This document shows positions 1 through 7,606 of a stretch of 32,362 nucleotides of DNA, one piece after another. The position numbers and the translations under genes are program-made. This DNA comes from RGDT01 sp964630925 (GTDB lineage: Bacteria > Planctomycetota > Planctomycetia > Gemmatales > Gemmataceae), in the NCBI GenBank assembly GCA_964630925.1, contig CAZVZK010000111.1:1-32362 (forward strand), read 5' to 3'. The notes beneath the pieces were generated by a model. The model was not told the DNA's origin and did not search any database. It saw nothing but the letters and a program-made list of their open reading frames with translations. Each line of letters begins with the position of its first letter. Within the stretch, counting starts at the first letter, position 1.

Positions 1-1472
1 CGCCGTCGAAGGACGAGACGGTGGAGATCCTGAAGGGCCTGCGCGACCGGTACGAGGCGCACCACCGGGTGCAGATCAAGGACGACGCGCTGTCCTCCGC
101 CGTCGAGCTGTCGGACCGCTACATCACCGGGCGCTGCCTGCCGGACAAGGCCATCGACGTGATCGACGAGGCCGGGGCGCGGGTGCGGCTCAAGGCGATG
201 ACCAAGCCGCCGGACCTGAAGGAGATCGACGCGCAGATCGAGCAGCTCAACACCGAGAAGGAGACGGCGGTCGGGCGGCAGGACTTCGAGACGGCGGCCA
301 ACCTGCGCGACCAGGCGGACAAGCTCAAGAAGAAGAAGGAGACCGTCACCAAGGAGTGGCGTGAGAAGTCGAAGGAGATCGACGGGGTCGTGGACGAGGA
401 GATCGTCCGCGAGGTGGTCGGCAAGATGACCGGCGTCCCGCTGACGAAGATCAACAAGGACGAGACGGCCCGCCTCCTCACGATGGAGGACGAGATCCAC
501 AAGACGATCATCTCGCAGCACGAGGCGATCACGGCCATCGCCAAGGCGGTGCGCAAGAGCCGGGCCGGCATGAAGGACCCCAAGCGCCCCATCGGGTCGT
601 TCATCTTCGCCGGCCCGACGGGCGTGGGCAAGACGCTGCTGGCGAAGAAGCTGGCGGCGTTCATGTTCGGGGCCGAGGAGGCCCTGGTGCAGATCGACAT
701 GTCGGAGTACATGGAGAAGCACAACGTCAGCCGGCTGATCGGGGCCCCGCCGGGCTACGTCGGCTACGAGGAGGGCGGGCAGCTCACCGAGAAGATCCGC
801 CGGCGGCCGTACTCGGTGGTGCTGCTCGACGAGATCGAGAAGGCGCACCCGGACGTGTGGAACATGCTGCTGCAGATCCTGGAGGAGGGCCGGCTGACCG
901 ACAACGTCGGGCGGACCATCGACTTCAAGAACACCATCCTGATCCTGACGACGAACATCGGGGCGCAGGACATCTCCGGCCGCAACACGATCGGCTTCAC
1001 CGGCGCCAGGCCGCGCGACAGCGAGGCCACCTACGCGGAGATGAAGACGCGTCTGAAGGGGGCGATGGAGAAGGAGTTCCGCCCGGAGTTCCTCAACCGG
1101 CTGGACGACATCATCGTCTTCCGGTCGCTGACGCCGGACGACCTCAACCGGATCATCGACATCGAGCTGTCGAAGACGAAGTCCCGGCTCAAGGACAAGG
1201 AGCTGTCCCTCGAGTTGACGCCGGAGGCCAAGCAGTTCCTGATCGAGAAGGGCACGAGCCTGGAGTACGGGGCGCGTCCGCTGCGCCGGGCGATCGAGCA
1301 GTACCTCGACGACCCCCTGGCCGAGGACCTGCTCCGCGGCACGTTCGCCGGCAAGAACGTCATCAAGGTGCTGGTGGCCGGCGAGGGCGAGGGGCGCAAG
1401 CTGGTCTTCGACCCCGTCACGACGGCCGCGAGCACGGGCAAGAGCGAGCAGCTCGTCGCCGCCGTGAAGTGA
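1..1472 (+). CDS. clpC: ClpC-type AAA+ chaperone/unfoldase, C-terminal part (5' end outside window)
   Basis: ATP-dependent Hsp100 unfoldase that feeds substrates to the ClpP peptidase in the cytoplasm. The reading frame is open from base 3 (…PSKDETVEILKGLRDRYEAH), so the GTG at 21 is internal and not a start; about 490 of an expected 820-850 residues are present. Visible are the end of the first AAA module, a UVR-like coiled segment (DFETAANLRDQADKLKKKK, about 281-340) that separates ClpC from ClpB, and the second AAA module. That module has Walker A GPTGVGKT at 612-635, Walker B VVLLDEIEK near 816-843, and a D2-small C-terminal domain. The frame ends with TGA at 1470-1472. It is convergent with glgC across a long inverted repeat. 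The ClpC identity is well supported; no regulatory region is visible because the 5' end is missing. Confidence 0.93.
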   Translation, partial: PSKDETVEILKGLRDRYEAHHRVQIKDDALSSAVELSDRYITGRCLPDKAIDVIDEAGARVRLKAMTKPPDLKEIDAQIEQLNTEKETAVGRQDFETAANLRDQADKLKKKKETVTKEWREKSKEIDGVVDEEIVREVVGKMTGVPLTKINKDETARLLTMEDEIHKTIISQHEAITAIAKAVRKSRAGMKDPKRPIGSFIFAGPTGVGKTLLAKKLAAFMFGAEEALVQIDMSEYMEKHNVSRLIGAPPGYVGYEEGGQLTEKIRRRPYSVVLLDEIEKAHPDVWNMLLQILEEGRLTDNVGRTIDFKNTILILTTNIGAQDISGRNTIGFTGARPRDSEATYAEMKTRLKGAMEKEFRPEFLNRLDDIIVFRSLTPDDLNRIIDIELSKTKSRLKDKELSLELTPEAKQFLIEKGTSLEYGARPLRRAIEQYLDDPLAEDLLRGTFAGKNVIKVLVAGEGEGRKLVFDPVTTAASTGKSEQLVAAVK

Positions 1473-1477
1473 TCTGA

Positions 1478-1615
1478 GTAGTTGACAGCCAGTCAACAGC
1501 CAGTCAACAGCCAGTTGAAAGCCAACAGCCGGCCCACCCATCAAGGGGGCCGGCTGTTCGTGCTTGCACTGGCTGCTAACGGCTGTTGACTGGCTGTTGA
1601 CTGGCTGTCAACTAC
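1478..1615. repeat. 35-bp perfect inverted repeat flanking a nested hairpin (convergent-gene spacer)
   Basis: Bases 1478-1512 are the exact reverse complement of 1581-1615 (35 of 35). Each arm is built from repeats of the words CAGCCAGTCAA / TTGACTGGCTG. Inside lies a second 12-bp hairpin (1524-1535 with 1547-1558). The element fills the whole gap between the convergent clpC and glgC stop codons, so it would form a cruciform in DNA or a long stem in either read-through transcript. A bidirectional terminator role is inferred from position; there is no T-run. Confidence 0.9.
1524..1558. terminator. Probable bidirectional terminator hairpin between clpC and glgC
   Basis: AACAGCCGGCCC (1524-1535) pairs with GGGCCGGCTGTT (1547-1558) across an 11-nt loop. 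It is nested in the larger inverted repeat and lies 52 bp after the clpC stop. There is no following T-tract, so intrinsic termination is uncertain. Confidence 0.45.
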
Positions 1616-1618
1616 CCC

Positions 1619-2905
1619 TCAGATCTCCGTCCCGTCGGGGATCACCGTCCCGCGCGGGATCGCCACGACGCCGTCGCGGATCACGTAGTTCTCGCCCTCG
1701 TCGTCCACCACCCCACGCTTGTTGACGATGCGCACGTTCCGCCCGATGCGCACCTCCTTGTCGAGGATGGCCCCCTCGATCAGCGTGCCCTCGCCGATCA
1801 GCAGGTTGGGGCGGCCGGCGGCCAGGTTGGCGGCCCGGTCGGCGTCGGTCTCGAAGCGGTCGGCGCCGAGGATGATCGTGTTGCGGACCACCGCGTTGCG
1901 CCCGATGCGGCTGCGCACGCCGATCACGCAGTCGCTCAGGTCCGCGCCCTCCTCGATCACGCACCCGTCGCTCACCAGGCAGTGCTTCAGTCGGGCCGAC
2001 TGGATGCGCGAGGCCGGCAGGAAGCGCATGCGCGTGTAGATGACCCCATCGGGGCTGTGGAAGTCGAACGGCGGGTCGTCCCCCGCCAGGGCCAGGTTGG
2101 CGTCGTGGTACGCCTTCACCGTGCCCAGGTCCTCCCAGTACCCGTCGAACAGGTGCGCCTGGATCTTGTGGGTCTTGATGCAGCGGGGGAAGACCTCCTT
2201 GCCGAAGTCCGTCGCCAGGGGCCGGGCCTGCAGCAGCTCGAGCAGGGCGGCCCGCTTGAACATGTAGATGCCCATGCTGCCCATGTGGGCGCGGCCCCGC
2301 GCCTCGACGCCCTGCCTGGCGATCCACTCCGGGGGCGTCTTGCAGCCGTCGATGGCCTCGTCCGTCTTGGGCTTCTCGACGAAGCCGATCACGCGGCCCG
2401 TCGTGTCGAGGTTGACGATCCCGAGGCCGGGCACCTGGTCGCGTGGCACGGGCAGGACGGCGATGGTGGCGTCGGCGTCGGCGTCCTTGTGCGTCTTCAG
2501 GAGCTGCTGGAAGTCCATGCGGTAGAGCTGATCGCCGGAGAGGATCATGACGTGCTTGCACGGGTCCTCGACGACGTAGCGGATCTGCTGCCGGACCGCG
2601 TCGGCGGTGCCCTGGTACCAGTCGGCGGCCTCGTTCGTCTGCTGCGCCGCCAGCACCTCGACGAAGCCCTTGCTGAAGGGGTCGAACTTGTAGGTGTTGG
2701 CGATGTGGCGGTGCAGGGACACCGAGAGGAACTGGGTGAGGACGTGGATGCGGTTCATCCCCGAGTTGATGCAGTTGGAGATGGGGATGTCGATGAGGCG
2801 GTACTTGCCGGCCACGGGGACGGCGGGCTTGCTGCGGAGCTGCGTCAGCGGGTAGAGCCGCGTGCCGCGCCCGCCGCCGAGGATCAGGCTGAGGACTTCC
2901 TGCAT
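1619..2905 (-). CDS. glgC: Glucose-1-phosphate adenylyltransferase (ADP-glucose pyrophosphorylase)
   Basis: Makes ADP-glucose from glucose-1-phosphate and ATP, the committed step of bacterial glycogen synthesis. The N-terminal nucleotidyltransferase domain shows GGGRGTRLYPLT (residues 10-21) and the following KPAVP. Also present are a SGDQLYRMD metal/nucleotide segment, FVEKP, and a C-terminal left-handed beta-helix rich in hexapeptide-like turns (GEGTLIEGAILDKEV). The product is 428 aa, the usual family length. The ATG at 2905 is chosen because it starts the conserved MQEVLSLILGGGRGT. An upstream in-frame start at 3034 would add 43 unrelated residues translated from the leader. A GAGG lies about 9 nt before the ATG. 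The gene stands alone rather than in a glg operon; hemY-type hemG lies upstream on the same strand, 254 bp away. Confidence 0.95.
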   Translation of the reverse strand: MQEVLSLILGGGRGTRLYPLTQLRSKPAVPVAGKYRLIDIPISNCINSGMNRIHVLTQFLSVSLHRHIANTYKFDPFSKGFVEVLAAQQTNEAADWYQGTADAVRQQIRYVVEDPCKHVMILSGDQLYRMDFQQLLKTHKDADADATIAVLPVPRDQVPGLGIVNLDTTGRVIGFVEKPKTDEAIDGCKTPPEWIARQGVEARGRAHMGSMGIYMFKRAALLELLQARPLATDFGKEVFPRCIKTHKIQAHLFDGYWEDLGTVKAYHDANLALAGDDPPFDFHSPDGVIYTRMRFLPASRIQSARLKHCLVSDGCVIEEGADLSDCVIGVRSRIGRNAVVRNTIILGADRFETDADRAANLAAGRPNLLIGEGTLIEGAILDKEVRIGRNVRIVNKRGVVDDEGENYVIRDGVVAIPRGTVIPDGTEI

Positions 2906-2944
2906 GATCAACCGCCTCAGGGGAGAGTCTGTCGTGCGTCGGTT

Positions 2945-2973
2945 AGGATAGTGGGCCACGGCGCCCGAATCAT
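2945..2973 (-). promoter_or_regulatory. Possible glgC promoter
   Basis: On the minus strand TATCCT (2950-2945) resembles a -10 box, with a poor -35 match (ATGATT, 17-bp spacer). It would give a leader of about 35 nt before the glgC ATG. The same TATCCT hexamer precedes the protoporphyrinogen oxidase gene. Confidence 0.3.
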
Positions 2974-2974
2974 C

Positions 2975-3153
2975 CCCCCGCGCGCGGCAAGGGAGAGGAA
3001 GGCATACTATGGAGGACACGGGAGACGCGAACAATCCAAAGAATCAAAGCAGATATCAAGAAAAAGGCTGAGGCAGGCAACTGTCCTCTTCTGCCTCCTT
3101 GCCTTCTTTGTCTCCCTTCCGTGTCTTCCGTGTCTTTCGTGGTCTGCCATCTT
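2975..3153. repeat. Purine/pyrimidine-skewed word repeats between hemG and glgC
   Basis: Part of the 254-bp gap (2906-3159). It holds the repeated word CCGTGTCTT / TCGTGTCTTTCGTGG around 3118-3145 (CACGGAAGACACGGAAG on the other strand). It also has a 7-bp stem GAGGCAG…CTGCCTC near 3070-3098. No credible gene lies here. I recall CACGAAAGACACGAAA-type word strings from intergenic regions of other environmental bacteria; their role is unknown. Confidence 0.55.
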
Positions 3154-3172
3154 CCTGCCTCATCGCGGCAGG
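3154..3172. terminator. Hairpin across the hemG stop codon
   Basis: CCTGCC (3154-3159), a 7-nt loop and GGCAGG (3167-3172) form a 6-bp stem spanning the stop codon of the minus-strand oxidase gene. There is no T-run, so it is at best a weak terminator. Confidence 0.25.
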
Positions 3173-4494
3173 ACCGCCGCGGCCCTCCCCGCCGCCGCTC
3201 TCCCTTGCTCGACGCAGTCGTTGAGGGCCACGCCGCGGTAGGCGCTGCCGCCCAGGATCAGCCCCGGATGCCGGGCCGCCAGCTCGTCGATGCGCCGCAG
3301 CCGGCCCGGGTGCCCGACGCGGTATTGGGGGATCGCCTCGCGCCAGCGGATCACCTCGCTGAAGACGGGTGCAGCTCGCGTGCCGGCCGCCCGCGCCATC
3401 TCGCGGCGGACCGCGGCGATCAGCCGCCCGTCCTCCCACTCGACGATGTCCCCCCGGTGCCACCCCCCGCACAGCGCCCGCACCAGGACGTGCCCGTCCG
3501 GCGCCCGGCCCGCGAAGATCGACGAGCACCACTGCATCCCCAGCACGTCGCGCCTTTCACGCTGAGGCGAGAGGTACCCGAACCCGTCGAGGGGGTGCGG
3601 CACGTCGGCGCGGCGGTAGCCCAGCGCCACGACGGCGATGCGGTTGTATGGGATGGTGCCCACCAGCGTCGCCAGCCCCTCGTCGATGGGGCGCAGGAGC
3701 GCGGCCTGCGCCGGCGCCGGGCACGCCAGGATCACCGCGTCGGCGTCGAGCCCCTCGACACGCCAGCCGCCTGGGGTGCGCGACAGGGAGCGCACGTCCA
3801 CGCCGGTCCGTGGCGGGGTGCGCAGCCCGGCGGCGACGGCGTCGGTGAGGGTCTGCAGCCCGCCGGGGAACGACCACATCCGTTGCCGCCTGCCGGGGAC
3901 GCGGGACGCGCTCATGCCGGCGGTGACGCTGCCGTGATCAAGCTCGTAGCCGGCGAGCCGCGGGAAGGACGCGCCCATGCTCAACAGCTTGGGGTCGCCG
4001 GCCAGGATGCCGGTGACGAAGGCGTCGCCCAGGGTGTGGGCGATCTCGCGGCCCGCACGCCGGCGCAAGAAGGAGTCGATGGATTCATCGCCGCCGCCAC
4101 GCTTGCGCGGGCGGAAACGCTCCATCAGCAGGTCGAGCTTGCCGAGGGGGCTGAGCAGGTCGGAGGAGAGGAACGACAGCACGCCGGAAGGGAACTTCCG
4201 CAGCCGCCCGTCGAGGAGGAGGAAGCGGTTGCGTCCGGCGGCCTCGCTGGCGGGGACGAGGGACGCCTCTAGGCCGACGGACCTGGCGAGGTCGGTCATC
4301 GCGGGGCCGGTGTCGAGGAAGCCGTTGGGGCCGGCCTCGACGGTGAAGCCGTCGCGGCGCAGGGTGGCGACCTTGCCGCCGACGCGCGGGGCGGATTCGA
4401 GGACGATGACCTCGGCGTCGGGGCGGAGGGATTGAAGGGCGTGGGCGGCGGATAGGCCGGAGACGCCACCCCCGACGACGACGACCCTGGGCAT
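3160..4494 (-). CDS. hemG: Protoporphyrinogen oxidase, FAD-dependent (HemY/PPOX type)
   Basis: Oxidises protoporphyrinogen IX (or coproporphyrinogen III in coproporphyrin-pathway organisms) in late heme biosynthesis, using FAD and oxygen. The N-terminus carries the Rossmann dinucleotide fingerprint VVVVGGGVSGLSAAHAL (Gly8, Gly10, Gly13), followed by a VLESAPRVGGKV segment and the VEAGPNGFLD block typical of PPOX. The C-terminus ends with a second FAD contact (GLILGGSAYRGVALNDCVEQG). The product is 444 aa, normal for the family. The ATG at 4494 is preferred over the in-frame GTG at 4500 because GAGG is spaced 7 nt from the ATG but only 1 nt from the GTG. The sequence does not show which porphyrin is the substrate. 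A likely promoter overlaps the end of the upstream CHAT gene. Confidence 0.9.
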   Translation of the reverse strand: MPRVVVVGGGVSGLSAAHALQSLRPDAEVIVLESAPRVGGKVATLRRDGFTVEAGPNGFLDTGPAMTDLARSVGLEASLVPASEAAGRNRFLLLDGRLRKFPSGVLSFLSSDLLSPLGKLDLLMERFRPRKRGGGDESIDSFLRRRAGREIAHTLGDAFVTGILAGDPKLLSMGASFPRLAGYELDHGSVTAGMSASRVPGRRQRMWSFPGGLQTLTDAVAAGLRTPPRTGVDVRSLSRTPGGWRVEGLDADAVILACPAPAQAALLRPIDEGLATLVGTIPYNRIAVVALGYRRADVPHPLDGFGYLSPQRERRDVLGMQWCSSIFAGRAPDGHVLVRALCGGWHRGDIVEWEDGRLIAAVRREMARAAGTRAAPVFSEVIRWREAIPQYRVGHPGRLRRIDELAARHPGLILGGSAYRGVALNDCVEQGRAAAGRAAAVLPR

Positions 4495-4523
4495 GCACAC
4501 GCCTCACCGAAGGGGCGAGGGCA

Positions 4524-4552
4524 AGGATACGACGTGCGGCGTGAACGGTCAG
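4524..4552 (-). promoter_or_regulatory. Candidate sigma70-type promoter of hemG
   Basis: On the minus strand CTGACC (4552-4547), a 17-bp spacer and TATCCT (4529-4524) precede the hemG ATG by about 30 nt. The -35 box overlaps the stop codon of the upstream CHAT gene, which suggests that hemG is transcribed independently of that operon. Confidence 0.4.
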
Positions 4553-7500
4553 CGCCAGTCGCCGGAAAGGACGAAGGCGGCCCAGTAGTACGGCGGCAGG
4601 CGCGTCGCGCCCTTCTCGGGCTTGTCCGGGGTCTTGCCGAGGCCGCGCGGCTTGCCGTCCAGCGTCCTGCCGGACAAAATCGCCATCTGGGCGCGGCGTA
4701 GCGCCTCCGCGCGGGCCACGGGCGCCTTGGCGTCCCAGACCAGCGTATAGAAGTCGCCCATCAGCACCCGCGTCGCCCTGTCATCGACGCCCCACAGGGA
4801 GGCGACTGCCGAACGCGCCCCCGCCGCGGCGAAGGCGCGTTGCAGGCCCAGAAGGCCCTCGCCCTCCGCCGCCGCACCCAGGCCCGTCTCGCACGCCGAC
4901 AGGACCACCAATTCCAACCTCGTGAGGTCCATCTCTGAGACTTCGAGTGCGGTGAGGATGCCGTCCTCCTCGCCCTCCTTCGGCTCGCGGTTGGCCCCCG
5001 ACAGTGCCAGGCCAGACAGCAAGAGCGGGTGCCAGCCCGTCGCCGGCTCGGGACGCAGGGGGTCGCGTTTCTTGGCCGCATCGAGGGCCGACCTGACGGC
5101 CTCCGGGGCGAAGAAGCCGTGCGTGGCGAGGTGGGCGTAGCGCGCCCGCGTCAGCGCACCCCGGACCGCCGCCTTGGTCGCCTTCGCCCCGGCCAGGCGC
5201 ACCAGCGTCCCGCCCCGGTACGCCAGCGCGAACGCCTCGCCGGCCGCGTCCGCCTCGGCGGCCGTGCCCGGCAACGCCCCCCATTCCCGCCCCACACCCG
5301 CCGGAGCCGAGCGCGCGCCGGCGGCTGCGGCGGGCGAGGCCTTCGCGTCGTAATCCACCCCGCCGACCGCCAGCAGCGAAGGCGGGTGACGGTCCTTCCC
5401 CGCGACGGCCCGCAGCAGATCGGGGATGGCCCGCGGCACGGGCACGACGGCGACGGCGACATCCTCGATCAGGTACGCCCCCGACTTCGCGCCGGGCAAG
5501 GCGGCGAACGGGGCCGCCCCCAGCGCACCGTCGGGGGAGATCAATACCACCTTCGTCCCGCCGAGATGCTTCTCGAGCGGCAGCCACACCAGCCGTTTGA
5601 GGACGGCGCCGACGCGCAGGCCGTCCTTGCCCCGGATCAGCAGCGGCCGCCATTCGCGGATCGCCTGCTCGACGGGCGCGGCCCTGCCCAGCTCGACGCG
5701 GGCCGTCGCCGCGCCCTTGCGGTGAACGAATGCCGACAGACGGCCGCCGTGGAACAGGTAATCCACCAGGGCTACCCCCTCCGGCAGTGCCCTGGCCAGC
5801 GCCTCGGGGGTGACGCGCTCCATCTCGCGCGCCTCGCGGAACGCCGCGGACAGCCCGGAGAGGGCGGCCTGCGCGTCGTCCTGCTCCTCGCGCAGCGCCT
5901 CCAGCCGCGCCCTGGTGGCCGACGGGGACGCCCTCAGCGCGACGAGCCGGCGCGTCACGTCGTCGAGGCGGGCGGCGGCGGCCCGCGCCTCCGGGGCGTC
6001 GGAGAGGCGGAGGAAGAGGCGGCGGCGCTGTTGGCGGAGGAGCAAGGCGCCCTTCCAGTTCAGGACGTGTTCGGCGGCCGTCGTGTGCCGGGCGTCGTCG
6101 CGCAGCAGGAGGCGGTTGTCCAGGTAGGCGCGGAGGTCGCTGGCCGCCGCGAGCTGCTGGCGGTCCGACAGGACGGCGGCGTCGGCGCGGACGTGCCCCG
6201 TGATGATCGCCAGGGCACGCTCCGCCGCCGAGAGGGCCGCCGCGTGGGCGTCCATGTCCTTGTGGAGCATCGCCAGGTTATTCAGCGTCCGCGCGGTGGA
6301 GGGGTGCCCGCCCCCCAGCCCCTCTTCGCGCAGCCCCAGGGCCTGCTTAAAGTGCGTCAGCGCCTCCTCGTGTCCCCCCTTCGCGTGGAGCAGCACGCCC
6401 AGGTTGTTCAACCCCGTGGCGTAGAGCGGATGCCTCTTCCCCCGCGCCCTCCCCTGCAACGTGAGGGCCTGCCTGGAGAGCGTCAGCGCCGCGTCGAGGT
6501 CGCCCATCGCGTGGTGCAGCAGCGCCAGGTTGTTCAGCCCCGTCGCGTAGTCGGCGTGCCCGCGCCCAGGCCCCGCCTCGATCAGCGCCAGCGACTTCTT
6601 GTAGGTGGCCAGGGCGGCCTTGTGGTCCCCCAACGCCTTGTAGACGAGGGCCAGGTTGTTCATGTCCGTCGCCGCATCGTCGTCCTTCCCGCCCCGCGCC
6701 GTCAGCGCGAGCTGCCGCCGCAACAGGCCGAGCGCCGCCCGGTGGTCGCCCATCTCGTGGAGGAGCATCGCCAGGTTGCTCAGGCTCTCGGCGTGGGACG
6801 GGTGCCCCTCGCCCAGGACCTCCCGGCGCAACGTCACCGACCGGCGGTACAGGGGCAGTGCGGCCTTGTAGTCGCCCATGTCCTGATACAGCCCGGCCAG
6901 CGCGTTCAGGCACGAGGCGTAGGCCTGGTGCCTGACCCCGAACACCTCCTCGTGCAGTGCGACGGCCCGGCGGAACCACGGCAGGGCGGACTCGCCGTCG
7001 CCCAGCGCCTCGTACTGCGCCCCGACGTTGAACAGGCTGTGGGCGACGGCGGGATGTGCCCGGCCCGCCAGCGACAGCCTGATCCGCAGGGCGTGCGCCG
7101 CCACGGCCAACGCCTCCCGCGACTTGCCCTGCTGCCACAGCCGCACCACCTCCGCGTTCCGGCGCGTCGCCAGATCCCAAAGGGCGTTCTCCTCGCGGCC
7201 CCAGCCCTGGCGCAGTCGGGCCGTCCGCATCCCCCACCGGGCGTCGACGGCCCTGCGCTCGCCCGCGCCGTGCAGGGCCGCCATCGCGAGCCACATGCGC
7301 TCGCGCTGTTCCGCCTCCTCGCGCCAGCGGCCGCGTGCCTGCGCCCATGTCGCGAGCCAGGCGGAGTGGGCGAAGGCCAGCCACGAATCGCGCCCGTGGA
7401 CGCGATCCGCCAGGACGAGGGCCTTCCGCATCGAGGCCACGGCCTCGGCATGCTCGCCCTCCTTCCACGCGGCGTGGGCCTCGTCCCACAGCTCGCCCCT

Positions 7501-7587
7501 CCGCGCGAGCAGCTCCTGCTGCCCCGGCGTCGGGACCGCCGGCGGGGCCGCCCCCAGTATCGCCGCCGCGAGCAACAGACACGCCAT
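4549..7587 (-). CDS. Exported TPR-CHAT caspase-like protein (second copy)
   Basis: About 1012 aa. An N-terminal signal peptide (ACLLLAAAILGAAPPA) is followed by a helical N-domain and then at least seven tandem TPRs of about 42-residue period (roughly residues 150-480, kinesin-light-chain style, with repeated LNNLA…GDHKAAL signatures). A coiled linker with LFLRLSDAPEARAAAARLDD follows, and then a C-terminal CHAT domain. CHAT peptidases are clan CD, caspase-like. The catalytic pair is visible as LATHGFF (His823, codon 5121-5119) and LSACETGLG (Cys899, codon 4893-4891), followed by the conserved GARSAVASLWGVDD and PPYYWAAFVLSGDW. ATG 7587 is chosen over the TTG at 7602, and it lies 19 nt after the stop of the paralogous gene upstream. 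The substrate is unknown. The signal peptide implies work outside the cytoplasm, unlike Csx29-type CHAT proteins. Confidence 0.88.
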   Translation of the reverse strand: MACLLLAAAILGAAPPAVPTPGQQELLARRGELWDEAHAAWKEGEHAEAVASMRKALVLADRVHGRDSWLAFAHSAWLATWAQARGRWREEAEQRERMWLAMAALHGAGERRAVDARWGMRTARLRQGWGREENALWDLATRRNAEVVRLWQQGKSREALAVAAHALRIRLSLAGRAHPAVAHSLFNVGAQYEALGDGESALPWFRRAVALHEEVFGVRHQAYASCLNALAGLYQDMGDYKAALPLYRRSVTLRREVLGEGHPSHAESLSNLAMLLHEMGDHRAALGLLRRQLALTARGGKDDDAATDMNNLALVYKALGDHKAALATYKKSLALIEAGPGRGHADYATGLNNLALLHHAMGDLDAALTLSRQALTLQGRARGKRHPLYATGLNNLGVLLHAKGGHEEALTHFKQALGLREEGLGGGHPSTARTLNNLAMLHKDMDAHAAALSAAERALAIITGHVRADAAVLSDRQQLAAASDLRAYLDNRLLLRDDARHTTAAEHVLNWKGALLLRQQRRRLFLRLSDAPEARAAAARLDDVTRRLVALRASPSATRARLEALREEQDDAQAALSGLSAAFREAREMERVTPEALARALPEGVALVDYLFHGGRLSAFVHRKGAATARVELGRAAPVEQAIREWRPLLIRGKDGLRVGAVLKRLVWLPLEKHLGGTKVVLISPDGALGAAPFAALPGAKSGAYLIEDVAVAVVPVPRAIPDLLRAVAGKDRHPPSLLAVGGVDYDAKASPAAAAGARSAPAGVGREWGALPGTAAEADAAGEAFALAYRGGTLVRLAGAKATKAAVRGALTRARYAHLATHGFFAPEAVRSALDAAKKRDPLRPEPATGWHPLLLSGLALSGANREPKEGEEDGILTALEVSEMDLTRLELVVLSACETGLGAAAEGEGLLGLQRAFAAAGARSAVASLWGVDDRATRVLMGDFYTLVWDAKAPVARAEALRRAQMAILSGRTLDGKPRGLGKTPDKPEKGATRLPPYYWAAFVLSGDWR

Positions 7588-7606
7588 GAGCGAGCCCCCC
7601 AACGGA

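Noticed and set aside
1982..3241. 419-residue plus-strand frame over glgC
   Set aside because: Antisense shadow of glgC with Val/Asp/Gly/Arg-rich composition and no recognisable motif; typical of high-GC DNA.
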